A stretch of 21,424 nucleotides of DNA. It comes from a virus. This document shows, one piece after another, positions 7,843 through 14,770 of the stretch. The stretch lies in IMG/VR virus record IMGVR_UViG_3300027852_000188, positions 1 to 21,424 of that record, one strand, 5' to 3'. Position 1 is the first letter of the stretch. Each line of letters begins with the position of its first letter. The notes below the pieces were generated by a model. It was not told where the DNA came from, ran no database searches, and was given only the letters and a program-made list of their open reading frames with translations. The translations under genes and the position numbers were made by a program.

Positions 7843-8118
7843 TCAATATCTCCGTGTTGCCCCTTGGCTCCGACGATTAGCAGCATAGGTTTTCATGTTA
7901 TCACGTGCCCGAGGAACAGATTTTTTAGGGGCAACCTTCTGCACGCTTTTTTTCTTTGCTGGTGACCCCATCTCACTAGCACCACCTTTGTAGATTTCAT
8001 CAGTGCGCTTTGAGCTTTTAAAAATCCTTTCACTCATCCGGTTGATTCTAGCCTCATCAGCAGCTGTGGTCTTGGCTTTCAATTTTGGTTTCGCATTCGA
8101 CATCATTTTTTTCGGCAT
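7843..8118 (-). CDS. Small, very basic protein, 91 aa
   Basis: The ATG at 8118 is preceded by AAAGGA about 10 bases upstream. Lys, Arg, Ser and Ala dominate: MPKKMMSNAKPKLKAKTT, a possible helix ADEARINRMSERIFKSSKR, then AKKKSVQKVAPKKSVPRA and a C-terminal ARDNMKTYAANRRSQGATRRY. No hydrophobic segment or cysteine is present. The composition fits a nucleic-acid-binding or virion-internal protein; I do not recognise a family. Its C-terminal motif is shared with the N-terminus of the next gene product, suggesting a common partner or a past duplication or exchange. Confidence 0.65.
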   Translation of the reverse strand: MPKKMMSNAKPKLKAKTTAADEARINRMSERIFKSSKRTDEIYKGGASEMGSPAKKKSVQKVAPKKSVPRARDNMKTYAANRRSQGATRRY

Positions 8119-8137
8119 TGGGTTTGAGTCCTTTCTT

Positions 8138-8617
8138 TTATATTTGATTTAAAAAAGCAAAGTTCCCAAACACTTCTGTTGCTTTTTTGTTATACGCTAT
8201 AGCTGCTACTTTTGGATCATCAAACGATCCTAAATAGTGCGTTTTCCCATCACATTGAATTCTAGCCCTATATTTTTTTTCTGGCTTTCGATAGGATACA
8301 CCTTTGAAATTTGTTGTATTGTTGAAATATTTGCTTTTGTTCTTTAGATTTAGTGATCTGGTTACAGCCCTTAAATTGCATTTCTGATTATTAAGTCTGT
8401 TTCTATCAACATGATCTGCTTCTTTTTCTTTAAAATCCAGTCCATCAATACCAATAATAACACGGGACATATGTATACAGTGCCTTTTGCCATCAACAAA
8501 ATTCGACCATCTCCGAGCATATCCACAGTGATAAAACCATGAATGACAGTTTAATATTTCAAACCAATCATCATCAACTAAAGCAAGCTTGCCTTGCGTA
8601 AGTTTGATTTTTTTCAC
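8138..8617 (-). CDS. HNH endonuclease with AP2 DNA-binding domain
   Basis: A 159-aa protein starting at GTG 8617, overlapping the upstream stop as GTGA, with AAAGGTGG as SD. An N-terminal segment MKKIKLTQGKLALVDDDWFE leads into an HNH domain: SRVIIG (about 51-56) and DHVDRNRLNNQKCNLRAVT (about 68-86), where H69, an Asn near 76-77 and N81 fit the HNH core. An AP2-like DNA-binding domain follows at about 104-157 (FKGVSYRKPEKKYRARI, LGSFDDPKVAAIAYN). This is the usual layout of free-standing HNH/AP2 homing endonucleases in phages, which spread by cutting related genomes lacking them. Both domains appear intact. The tight 4-base overlap means it is well fitted into the operon; a role in packaging cannot be excluded. 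Confidence 0.9.
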   Translation of the reverse strand: MKKIKLTQGKLALVDDDWFEILNCHSWFYHCGYARRWSNFVDGKRHCIHMSRVIIGIDGLDFKEKEADHVDRNRLNNQKCNLRAVTRSLNLKNKSKYFNNTTNFKGVSYRKPEKKYRARIQCDGKTHYLGSFDDPKVAAIAYNKKATEVFGNFAFLNQI

Positions 8618-9300
8618 TTTAAACCACCTTTTCTAAAAACAGCAATTCCGTTCCAAAATGTAGGATGACCATTTCCAGAAGTTAATTGTTCAATTATTGT
8701 TTCCCATTCATTCTTGCTCTGATTGAAAAATTCTTTAGTCGCGTCTCTTGGTGCATCCCAATTCCAATCATCAACCATAACAATGGCATTATCAGCCAAG
8801 AATGGTTCAGCGATATTCAGCCCATCAAGCTGATTCTGATAGTCATGAGCACCATCATAGAAGTAAAAGCCTATTTTGTTTACAGGCTTATGCATTGCAT
8901 TGAAATACTGTTTGTAGTCCATCTCAAAGAAATGGTGGTTTTCACTACGTGCATCCAAGTATCTTTTTCTGAACTCCATACGTGGCCCACCAAACTCAGA
9001 GAAATTATCAATACCAATGCAGTACTTGTCTGGATTGCTAACCATGCCAGCCAACAATGAAAATCCGTGCCAAACACCTACATTCACGTAAAACTGATCA
9101 GATGGCATTTCACGCACAGCTTTATTGATCAATGACCCAATAGCAAAGGTAGACATACGAGGCATTATACAAAGATCAGATAATCCACCAACAACCATTT
9201 TTTCAGGAATATCAGTGTTTGATATTTCCAGATTTTGCTGAGGGTCCATTGGTGAAACTGTATTAAATCCTATTGAGCAGGCGTATTCGCGGAAGTCCAT
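8614..9300 (-). CDS. Class I SAM-dependent methyltransferase (Methyltransf_24-like)
   Basis: A 228-aa protein from ATG 9300 with an excellent SD (AAGGAGGTG); the gene overlaps the previous methyltransferase gene by 31 bases. Visible motifs: the SAM-binding loop VNVGVWHGFSLLAG (about 72-85), motif II YCIGIDNFSEFGG (about 93-105), FYFYDGAHDYQNQLDGL (about 145-161), and VMVDDWNWD (about 174-182). The DGAHxY and DDW pattern is typical of Methyltransf_24-type enzymes, often found in sugar and glycan biosynthesis clusters. The substrate is not visible. Together with the neighbouring glycosyltransferase and second methyltransferase it suggests O-methylation of a sugar or glycan, which is inference. 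Confidence 0.8.
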   Translation of the reverse strand: MDFREYACSIGFNTVSPMDPQQNLEISNTDIPEKMVVGGLSDLCIMPRMSTFAIGSLINKAVREMPSDQFYVNVGVWHGFSLLAGMVSNPDKYCIGIDNFSEFGGPRMEFRKRYLDARSENHHFFEMDYKQYFNAMHKPVNKIGFYFYDGAHDYQNQLDGLNIAEPFLADNAIVMVDDWNWDAPRDATKEFFNQSKNEWETIIEQLTSGNGHPTFWNGIAVFRKGGLK

Positions 9301-9857
9301 CCCGGCACCTCCTTAATTGGTAGAAGTACAAATTGCAGCAAAGATCCATCATCATTATTCCATCCAACAGTAAAATCACCTTTGTAAATATCACGAAAGT
9401 CAGTCATCATGGTCTGCCCACACTGCTTGTACGATTCCTGAGACAGAAATGCAAGAGTAATCAGGTTTATCACTCGACGGTGAGAAGGATCACCCCACTG
9501 TTGAGGGCTGAATGTAACAGTATCTGTTTTGGGATCGATTATGCCTTTTTCGCTAGGAACAAGTGCCAAAAAGAACCCGCCTGGTTTGATTATCCGGTGG
9601 AACTCCTGAAACTGAGCAAAGAACGACTTGTAATCGCCCTGATCGCTCAAGTGCTCCAGAACACCATAAGCATGAATTTCATCAAAAGTATTGTCCTCAA
9701 AAGGATATGGCAAAACTTCCAAATCATGAAGCACATCCGGCTTGCAATCTTCGTTCATGTCAAGTGTTACCACTTCGCCATCCCATGAGGTTTGATCACC
9801 CACCCATATCCTTTTGATTCTGCTGTGACCGCATCCGACAAGCAAGTTTTTTTTCAT
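9270..9857 (-). CDS. Class I SAM-dependent methyltransferase (Methyltransf_11-like)
   Basis: A 195-aa protein from ATG 9857, overlapping the glycosyltransferase stop as ATGA, with GGGGTGA as SD. Motif I is LLVGCGHSR at residues 5-13, which lies almost at the N-terminus. Motif II region VVTLDMNEDCKPDVLHDL follows (about 29-46), then FEDNTFDEIHAYGVLEHL (about 53-70) and IIKPGGFFLALVPS (about 89-102). These are standard for Methyltransf_11 enzymes acting on small molecules or sugars. The HAYGVLEHL segment corresponds to the usual post-motif-II catalytic region. The C-terminal third is unusual in sequence and may define substrate choice. It is coupled on both sides to cassette genes. Confidence 0.8.
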   Translation of the reverse strand: MKKNLLVGCGHSRIKRIWVGDQTSWDGEVVTLDMNEDCKPDVLHDLEVLPYPFEDNTFDEIHAYGVLEHLSDQGDYKSFFAQFQEFHRIIKPGGFFLALVPSEKGIIDPKTDTVTFSPQQWGDPSHRRVINLITLAFLSQESYKQCGQTMMTDFRDIYKGDFTVGWNNDDGSLLQFVLLPIKEVPGWTSANTPAQ

Positions 9858-10597
9858 GGCTTCACCCCGTCACGCTCTGGGTAAGCATGACTATATGGTG
9901 TTTCCAATCGGCTTCTCTGGTTTTTTCCACTTTTCAAATATTCATAAAAATTACCCTCAAAATTACGCTGTCCACAATGGATAAAAGTGATATTTGGCAT
10001 CGCGTAGCATTTACCACCAGCCTTTTCCCACAGCTTACAGAATCCATAATCATCTCCAAACCAACGCCCATCCTCCACATAGGTTCCAAAAAGATTATAG
10101 GTAACTTTTCCACTTAGAGCATCCGTATAGGCCAGATCTGGGTTTGCTGATGTTAACTTTTCTATTGCACTGCGTTTGATTTTCATAAACCCTGTAGGCA
10201 ATCCAGACGCAAGCAACACTCCGTTTTCGTTGATCACGTGACCTTGAACGTCGGTTTTGAGCATTACAGGAAACACATCTTCTGCTTGTTTTTTTGGATA
10301 GATACCGGCTATGACTTCCTCGTTTGCACCAATAAGCATCTTAAAATCATCCGGCTGGAATCCTATGTCAGCATCAATAAAGATAATTTCAGTTGCATCA
10401 GATTCCATGAATTTCCTGATCAGGTTGTTACGGGCCATAGTGACATAAGGTAGTCCAACCTCAAAGCAAACATCAGAAGATATATTGTTTTCAATCAATA
10501 CCTTCATCGCTTTCATAAGTCCTTGGACACAGGGCACAAACACCTTTTTGTCATAACACGGTATCGCAACGAAAATTTTGAACTTTTCTTTTTCCAT
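9854..10597 (-). CDS. GT-A-type glycosyltransferase (GT2-like)
   Basis: A 247-aa protein from ATG 10597 (MEKEKFKIFVAIPCYDKK), with SD AAAGGA about 8 bases upstream. A further 45 codons are open upstream to 10732 but run into the previous gene, so I reject that longer start. Seen: a nucleotide-binding-type first strand (IFVAIPCYD), VTMARNNLIRKFMESDATEIIFIDADIGF with the metal-binding DxD at about 75-77, SGLPTGFMKIKRSAIE, and EDGRWFGDDYGFCKLWEKAGG (about 175-195), which fits the acceptor/catalytic ED region of GT2-like enzymes. Such proteins are frequent in environmental phages. It opens a four-gene cassette with two methyltransferases and follows the probable decoration protein gene, so it may glycosylate a virion protein or alter a host glycan. 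Confidence 0.85.
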   Translation of the reverse strand: MEKEKFKIFVAIPCYDKKVFVPCVQGLMKAMKVLIENNISSDVCFEVGLPYVTMARNNLIRKFMESDATEIIFIDADIGFQPDDFKMLIGANEEVIAGIYPKKQAEDVFPVMLKTDVQGHVINENGVLLASGLPTGFMKIKRSAIEKLTSANPDLAYTDALSGKVTYNLFGTYVEDGRWFGDDYGFCKLWEKAGGKCYAMPNITFIHCGQRNFEGNFYEYLKSGKNQRSRLETPYSHAYPERDGVKP

Positions 10598-10611
10598 TAG
10601 GTATGTCCTTT

Positions 10612-10676
10612 CCCACGCGGTTAGATTGTGGGCATTATTTTCCGGGATACCCAGCCCGGGTTCCGCGTGGGCGGAA
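10612..10676 (-). promoter_or_regulatory. GC-rich structured leader with alternative stems before glycosyltransferase gene
   Basis: The 106-base gap between the repeat-protein stop (10704) and the ATG at 10597 is strikingly GC-rich compared with its surroundings. A perfect 9-bp inverted repeat (10612-10620 with 10663-10671) encloses a 5-bp stem (10642-10646 with 10655-10659). The outer arm overlaps a competing 6-bp hairpin with a 4-base loop (10661-10666 with 10671-10676), so both cannot form at once. The downstream arm ends only a few bases before the SD AAAGGA. No U run follows any stem. It may control translation of the cassette or protect the coat/decoration mRNA 3' end. Confidence 0.45.
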
Positions 10677-10703
10677 TCGTTCAGAGAGAACCTATTTCCT
10701 CCC

Positions 10704-12281
10704 TTATGCGCCTTCAGCCAATCCGGTTTCATTCATGACTGCTTGTTGCTCTTTGGTCTGTTCCAGAGTCCTCTGTGAAGACAAGGAGAACGGAACAGCA
10801 ACCCAACTACCAGGTATACCTGTACCAGCACCCGGTTCCATAAAGCAACCAACCGTATACTGCTCAAGTGCAGCCGGCGTGATAATCGCAGCAGTAACAT
10901 TCTCAAAGGTAATACCGAGAGTGTTTGCAGCAGTAACACGACAACCACCAATTGCCAGCCCTGGTTGATGGGATGGTTTGTTGATTTGTACAGTTGCACC
11001 AGCAGGCAATCCGGTCACAGTGAAAGTTTCCTCTGCACTGGTATTCGCAGCAACTGACACGGGGCTGAGAATAGGCCGGAATATTTTTAGTGGAGCCACA
11101 GGGACTTGTCTGACAACTGTCAGACCATAGACTTCCGCTGCTGTAGGTGTTAAATTACCACCCGTGAAATTCCCAAATCCAACACCGATAGTATTAGCGG
11201 CAGATACACGCGCACCGGACATTAAAATACCAGCTTGCAAGGTTGGTTTTTGACAACCAACAACAATATCAGTTGCTACAATTCCGTTAAGAGTAACAGA
11301 CTGTTCTGCTGTGGTATTTGCTGCAACTAGAGCCAAAGTTCCAGCTTGCATACCAAACGATACAGTATTGCTTATTGCAGGGACTTCATTCATGCAACAG
11401 ATGGTGTAGTTCTCTGCGGTCGGGGTAACATTTGCAGCTGTAGCATTGACAAAAGAAATGGCAAGCTGGTTGTTCTCAGCAACACGCACATTGCTGATTG
11501 CAATACCTGCTGTTGCTGTTGGTTTGGTAACCATAGCCACCATGCCTTTTTCAATGATATTTCCACCAATGGCCGTAACAGTTGGCGCAACATAACCCTG
11601 TCCAGCATCCTCAATCCATACTCGATCAATAACACCAAGAGCGGTAACATCACAACCCAACAGCGCACCAGCTCCACCTTTTGCATCAACCACAGCCAAC
11701 GTAGGCACTTGGAAAAAACCAGTACCACCAGTCACCAGTGTTGCGGTGATGACTTTACCATAACCATCAACAGTAAGCGTGATGGCTGGTTGAGTATTTG
11801 TGATATTGAACACCGTTTCAGATGAACTGTCCGCAGGTACCAATGCAGGAGTCAATGACTGAATGTGCGTTGGCGCACCACGTAATACAACCACATTATA
11901 ATCCTCACTTGCGGTTGGGGTAAGAAAACCAGCCACAGTATTGGAATAGGTCATAGATACAGTATTGGCTGCGCTGATGCGCCCTGTATGTATACCCATA
12001 CCAGCCTGAGCAGTTGGTTTATTGACCGCTGCCAAAAAGTCCGTTGTTGCTGGACCATTTCCGGCAGTAGTTCCAACCGTCAAAGCTTGCTCTGCGGTTG
12101 TGATCGTTGCCACTGATACAGCAGACAAGTCTTCTTGGTAGGTTACAACTTGACCCCCATCAGATGCAGGCACTGGTGCCTGTGCTGGGTTGGATCGTGG
12201 GTCCTTACTGAACTTCGTACCATCCGGATGAGTTCCATCCAGGTATTTGATGTTTTTCCACTTCATATTATTGGTGCTCAT
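10704..12281 (-). CDS. Repeat protein, probable capsid decoration protein, 525 aa
   Basis: A 525-aa protein with ATG 12281 and SD AAAGGAGAATAACAAC, 35 bases after the coat gene. After a polar N-terminus (1-50) come four related units of about 80 residues: about 52-134, 143-299, 316-391 and 405-481. Each has a KPTxQxG motif, then RVSAANT, a short alternating-strand segment, TPTAxExY and a final strand; this looks like a beta-sandwich (Ig-like). Unit 2 is interrupted at about 165-245 by a separate G-rich repeat module (GGTGFFQVPT; AGQGYVAPTVTAIGG). The C-terminus is helical and Gln/Glu-rich. It has very few charged residues. Ig-like repeats and its place next to the coat gene suggest a head decoration protein; a role as fibre or lectin is possible. 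No exact family known to me. Confidence 0.7.
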   Translation of the reverse strand: MSTNNMKWKNIKYLDGTHPDGTKFSKDPRSNPAQAPVPASDGGQVVTYQEDLSAVSVATITTAEQALTVGTTAGNGPATTDFLAAVNKPTAQAGMGIHTGRISAANTVSMTYSNTVAGFLTPTASEDYNVVVLRGAPTHIQSLTPALVPADSSSETVFNITNTQPAITLTVDGYGKVITATLVTGGTGFFQVPTLAVVDAKGGAGALLGCDVTALGVIDRVWIEDAGQGYVAPTVTAIGGNIIEKGMVAMVTKPTATAGIAISNVRVAENNQLAISFVNATAANVTPTAENYTICCMNEVPAISNTVSFGMQAGTLALVAANTTAEQSVTLNGIVATDIVVGCQKPTLQAGILMSGARVSAANTIGVGFGNFTGGNLTPTAAEVYGLTVVRQVPVAPLKIFRPILSPVSVAANTSAEETFTVTGLPAGATVQINKPSHQPGLAIGGCRVTAANTLGITFENVTAAIITPAALEQYTVGCFMEPGAGTGIPGSWVAVPFSLSSQRTLEQTKEQQAVMNETGLAEGA

Positions 12282-12316
12282 GTTGTTATTCTCCTTTACG
12301 TTTTTTCTTTTTTCTC

Positions 12317-13612
12317 TTACCCAAATACAATGGTTGACAAATCTGGCCGTACAAGCGTTGGCACCATGATTGCATCAATACGAGTGGCACAACGGTCATT
12401 GGTCCAATCCGAAGCCTGCCACAAGCGCAAGGTGATACCTTCATGCGTAACCATAACGCACTTTTTAGCATCATCATACAGTGGCAAATCCACGGTGGTC
12501 ATAACAATTGAATCCTTTTGATGTGCTAGATTCAACACAGTTGCAGTGCTTGCAGCACCGGAAAAGGTCACAACAGCACCAGCCAAAGGCAACGCTTCAA
12601 CTGTTCCATTGACATTGATTGGTAGCAATGGGTATCTTTTCACAAGAGTTGTACCACCAACCAGTTTTTCAGGATTTGACAAAATTATTTGTGGTGCAAT
12701 GCTTAGCGTAGCTTGACCAGCTGCGTTTGCAGTAGCTGCTGCTGTAACAACAAACATACGCAAGAAAAAACGCGGTTGCTGATTCATAGGATTAACCGCA
12801 TTCACACCAGCAACAGTGAAATGCTCACCAGCTGATACGGTTGCGTTTGCACCAAGGCCAGTAACTTGAATGGTGCTATCACCATCAACACTACCAACCA
12901 ACACAGTACCATTTGTGCGCGTTCCCGTAGTGATCGTGGGAATGTTCACATTTTCCACAAAATCCAAATTCATTGCGCGAGTGACCAAGCCATTACGATA
13001 TTGGCCACTAATATCACGAGCTGGATTCTGTAATGCAACGGTTGCGGATGCAGATAGAGTCATGGCTGCTGAATTCAACGCCATAGTCCGGTCAATGTTT
13101 TGTGCACCCATCTCTGTCAGCACAGCCCCAGCATTACCATAGATATTGGGAGAGGTTGTCATCAACAAACCAGCACCACCAGCAGTTCCGGGAGTTGTGC
13201 CCGGAGTCCCTACCATATTAGGGACCTGTAGCGCAAGTTTTAACACATCCTCTTCCATTTCATTGGCAATGGAAGCAGCAATTTGTGTGAGATTGGTTTT
13301 TTCGTTGAATTGCTCAACAGACATCTCAAGCTCACGGCTACCAAATTCAATAGCAGATTGATATTGATGATTGTCCGTCACTGTGATTGGCAGAGTTTTT
13401 TCCACGTAAGGCCGGACTTTTGCAACAGGTCCGCGAGTTACAGGAGTATTCTCTATCCATTTCACATTCAAAGTATCACCGACCTTTGCACCCTCTTTGG
13501 CGAACTGGTCAGAATACTGCCTTTTGATTCCTTTGATAACACTCAATTGATTTGTAAGCTGGTACAGCAATTCTTTTGCTACACCACCTATATTTTTAAC
13601 GGTATTAGCCAT
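12317..13612 (-). CDS. Major capsid protein (P22 gp5-like coat)
   Basis: A 431-aa protein, almost the length of P22 gp5 (430 aa). Seen: N-terminal MANTVKNIGGVAKELLYQL helix, VGDTLNVKWIENTPVTRGP, an E-rich long-helix region SAIEFGSRELEMSVEQFNEK, ASIANEMEEDVLKLALQVPN, a strand-rich insertion-domain region (about 190-290), and the FFLRMFVV and APQIIL segments. The C-terminal part has KRYPLLPINVNG, TTVDLPLYDDAKKCVMVTHEG, LRLWQASDWTNDRCATRIDA and the terminal VPTLVRPDLSTIVFG. The layout fits the P22 coat group of the HK97 fold. ATG 13612 has SD AAGGAG, 8 bases upstream. It follows the scaffold gene, as in P22. Confidence 0.9.
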   Translation of the reverse strand: MANTVKNIGGVAKELLYQLTNQLSVIKGIKRQYSDQFAKEGAKVGDTLNVKWIENTPVTRGPVAKVRPYVEKTLPITVTDNHQYQSAIEFGSRELEMSVEQFNEKTNLTQIAASIANEMEEDVLKLALQVPNMVGTPGTTPGTAGGAGLLMTTSPNIYGNAGAVLTEMGAQNIDRTMALNSAAMTLSASATVALQNPARDISGQYRNGLVTRAMNLDFVENVNIPTITTGTRTNGTVLVGSVDGDSTIQVTGLGANATVSAGEHFTVAGVNAVNPMNQQPRFFLRMFVVTAAATANAAGQATLSIAPQIILSNPEKLVGGTTLVKRYPLLPINVNGTVEALPLAGAVVTFSGAASTATVLNLAHQKDSIVMTTVDLPLYDDAKKCVMVTHEGITLRLWQASDWTNDRCATRIDAIMVPTLVRPDLSTIVFG

Positions 13613-13620
13613 CGTGGTAT

Positions 13621-13641
13621 CTCCTTTTTTCTCAAAGGAGG
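13621..13641 (-). promoter_or_regulatory. Anti-SD-like hairpin in coat gene leader
   Basis: In the 54-base gap before the coat gene, the transcript carries ACCUCCUUU followed by GAGAAA and AAAGGAG. The seven bases CTCCTTT (13634-13640 on the complement) pair perfectly with AAAGGAG (13621-13627), which is the SD of the coat gene. The first arm matches the 3' end of 16S rRNA (anti-SD). The hairpin would hide the SD when folded. Confidence 0.55.
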
Positions 13642-13666
13642 TCCAAGTTGTGTGCGCCTTACCAAT

Positions 13667-14560
13667 TTACCTTTTTCTTTGAGCATCTCTCGCAGCTGCA
13701 TAATCACCCATATTTTTATCTGCAAGATCAGTCACAACGGTTGTTCCTGATCCGTTACCCGGCACTATTGGCGAGGGCGCACTACTCAGAACCCTCTTTT
13801 TTTGTGGTTGCATCGTCGCCTTGACTTTTTCTCTAAGGCTACCAATTTCCATGATAGCCACATCCTGATCCATCTGAGCAAGCTTTGTTGCCTCTGCTGG
13901 ATTCTTGGCTAGAAAGTAAACAATCTGGGGACCCAAATCACTTTTTTTCACCGCATTAACAATAGAGTCCGCAAACCTAGGAAGCTGAGCAGTATCTATT
14001 GTTTCTTGCAGATCAGGTATCTGTTCACCAGCAGCAGTGCAGCGTTCAGAATATTTTTCATCCACTGCGCTTGATCTAGCCATTTTTTGTTTTTGATCAT
14101 TTTTCCATTCCAGGTCATGCGTGACTTTTTCAGCAACCCACTCCTCATAAGTTCCGTCGTATTCCTCAAGCGGTGTAAACGGAGGAGGACCCGCAGGCTT
14201 TTGTTGCTGCCCTGGTTGTGCTCCTTCGGCGCGTCCCTCTAAATATGCAGAGCGCTTTTCGGCTTCTTGTGCTCGTTTACGTAGCTTGATATGTTCCTCA
14301 AGTGGAACTGTCTGAGTGTCTACTGCGGGTTCCGCTCCCGGCTCATCGGTATTTGCAGGCTCAACATTTGGGTCAACAACATCACCAACTGGCTGAGGAT
14401 CGGGGGTTGGTGTTGCTTCGCCCAGGGTCTCATCAGTTGGATTTTCTGTCACTTGCATACCTTCATACTGTGCAGGATCTGACCCTGGCTCTACAGATTG
14501 TGTGGTTGCCGAGTCCACTACTTCGGCGTTCGCTGTTACCGGGACGGTCGGTTGTTCCAT
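13667..14560 (-). CDS. Scaffolding protein-like
   Basis: A 297-aa protein, close in length to P22 gp8 (303 aa), from ATG 14560 with SD CCAGGAGGAAATA. The first about 85 residues are acidic and rich in Pro, Thr, Val and Glu (EQPTVPVTANAEVV, QPVGDVVDPNVEP). A predicted helical region starts at about 88 (HIKLRKRAQEAEKRSAYLEGRAEG), with coiled-coil-like charge patterns, followed by a Gly/Pro/Gln-rich linker and a helical C-terminal domain (EWVAEKVTHDLEWKNDQKQKMAR, AEATKLAQMDQDVAIMEIGSLREKVKATM). It ends in a basic AARDAQRKR. An acidic disordered N-terminus, helical body and basic end are typical of scaffolds, whose basic tail binds coat. Position directly before the coat gene agrees. The assignment is by context and composition, not by clear homology. 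Confidence 0.75.
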   Translation of the reverse strand: MEQPTVPVTANAEVVDSATTQSVEPGSDPAQYEGMQVTENPTDETLGEATPTPDPQPVGDVVDPNVEPANTDEPGAEPAVDTQTVPLEEHIKLRKRAQEAEKRSAYLEGRAEGAQPGQQQKPAGPPPFTPLEEYDGTYEEWVAEKVTHDLEWKNDQKQKMARSSAVDEKYSERCTAAGEQIPDLQETIDTAQLPRFADSIVNAVKKSDLGPQIVYFLAKNPAEATKLAQMDQDVAIMEIGSLREKVKATMQPQKKRVLSSAPSPIVPGNGSGTTVVTDLADKNMGDYAAARDAQRKR

Positions 14561-14578
14561 TATTTCCTCCTGGGAAAT

Positions 14579-14770
14579 TTAATTATTGGCTTTTGCCAAT
14601 TCTTTCGCGTCTTCATATTCCTCTGGGCCAGTGTTAATTTCAATTTCAACAAAATTTTTACAGCGCCAGCACTTCAACTGCACAATAGCATTCCCAGAGG
14701 CCTTCAAAAGAAGTGCTCCCAGAGAAGTTGTGCATTTCGGACATCTATATTTTTTAAGCTTTGCATCCAT
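14579..14770 (-). CDS. Com-like zinc-finger protein, 63 aa
   Basis: A 63-aa protein from ATG 14770 (MDAKLKKYRCPKC), overlapping the previous gene by 17 bases. Two Cys pairs, C10-x2-C13 and C34-x2-C37, form a classic zinc ribbon, with short strands between them (TTSLGALLLKAS, AIVQLKCWRCKNFVEIEI). A longer TTG start at 14806 would add 12 residues but has no support. The size and layout resemble phage Mu Com, a zinc-binding translational regulator of mom; function of this one is unknown. It has no good SD of its own, so it may be made by translational coupling with the upstream gene. The position between portal and scaffold is unusual. Confidence 0.6.
   Translation of the reverse strand: MDAKLKKYRCPKCTTSLGALLLKASGNAIVQLKCWRCKNFVEIEINTGPEEYEDAKELAKANN

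Noticed and set aside
8138-8617. HNH-AP2 gene as a marker of a group I intron
   Set aside because: I see no interrupted host gene around it; both neighbours are complete and overlap or nearly touch it, so it is treated as free-standing.
10598-10732. Longer start for the glycosyltransferase
   Set aside because: It would run into the end of the previous gene and through the GC-rich structured gap; the ATG at 10597 has a good SD and fits the fold start.
11346-11825. Plus-strand ORF of 159 aa opposite the repeat protein
   Set aside because: Cys/His/Ser-rich shadow of the Thr/Ala-rich repeats, without an SD or a recognisable domain.
12286-12477. Minus-strand ORF of 63 aa ending in a Lys-rich tail
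   Set aside because: It overlaps the end of the coat gene in another frame; the Lys run comes from the A-rich gap before the repeat-protein SD.
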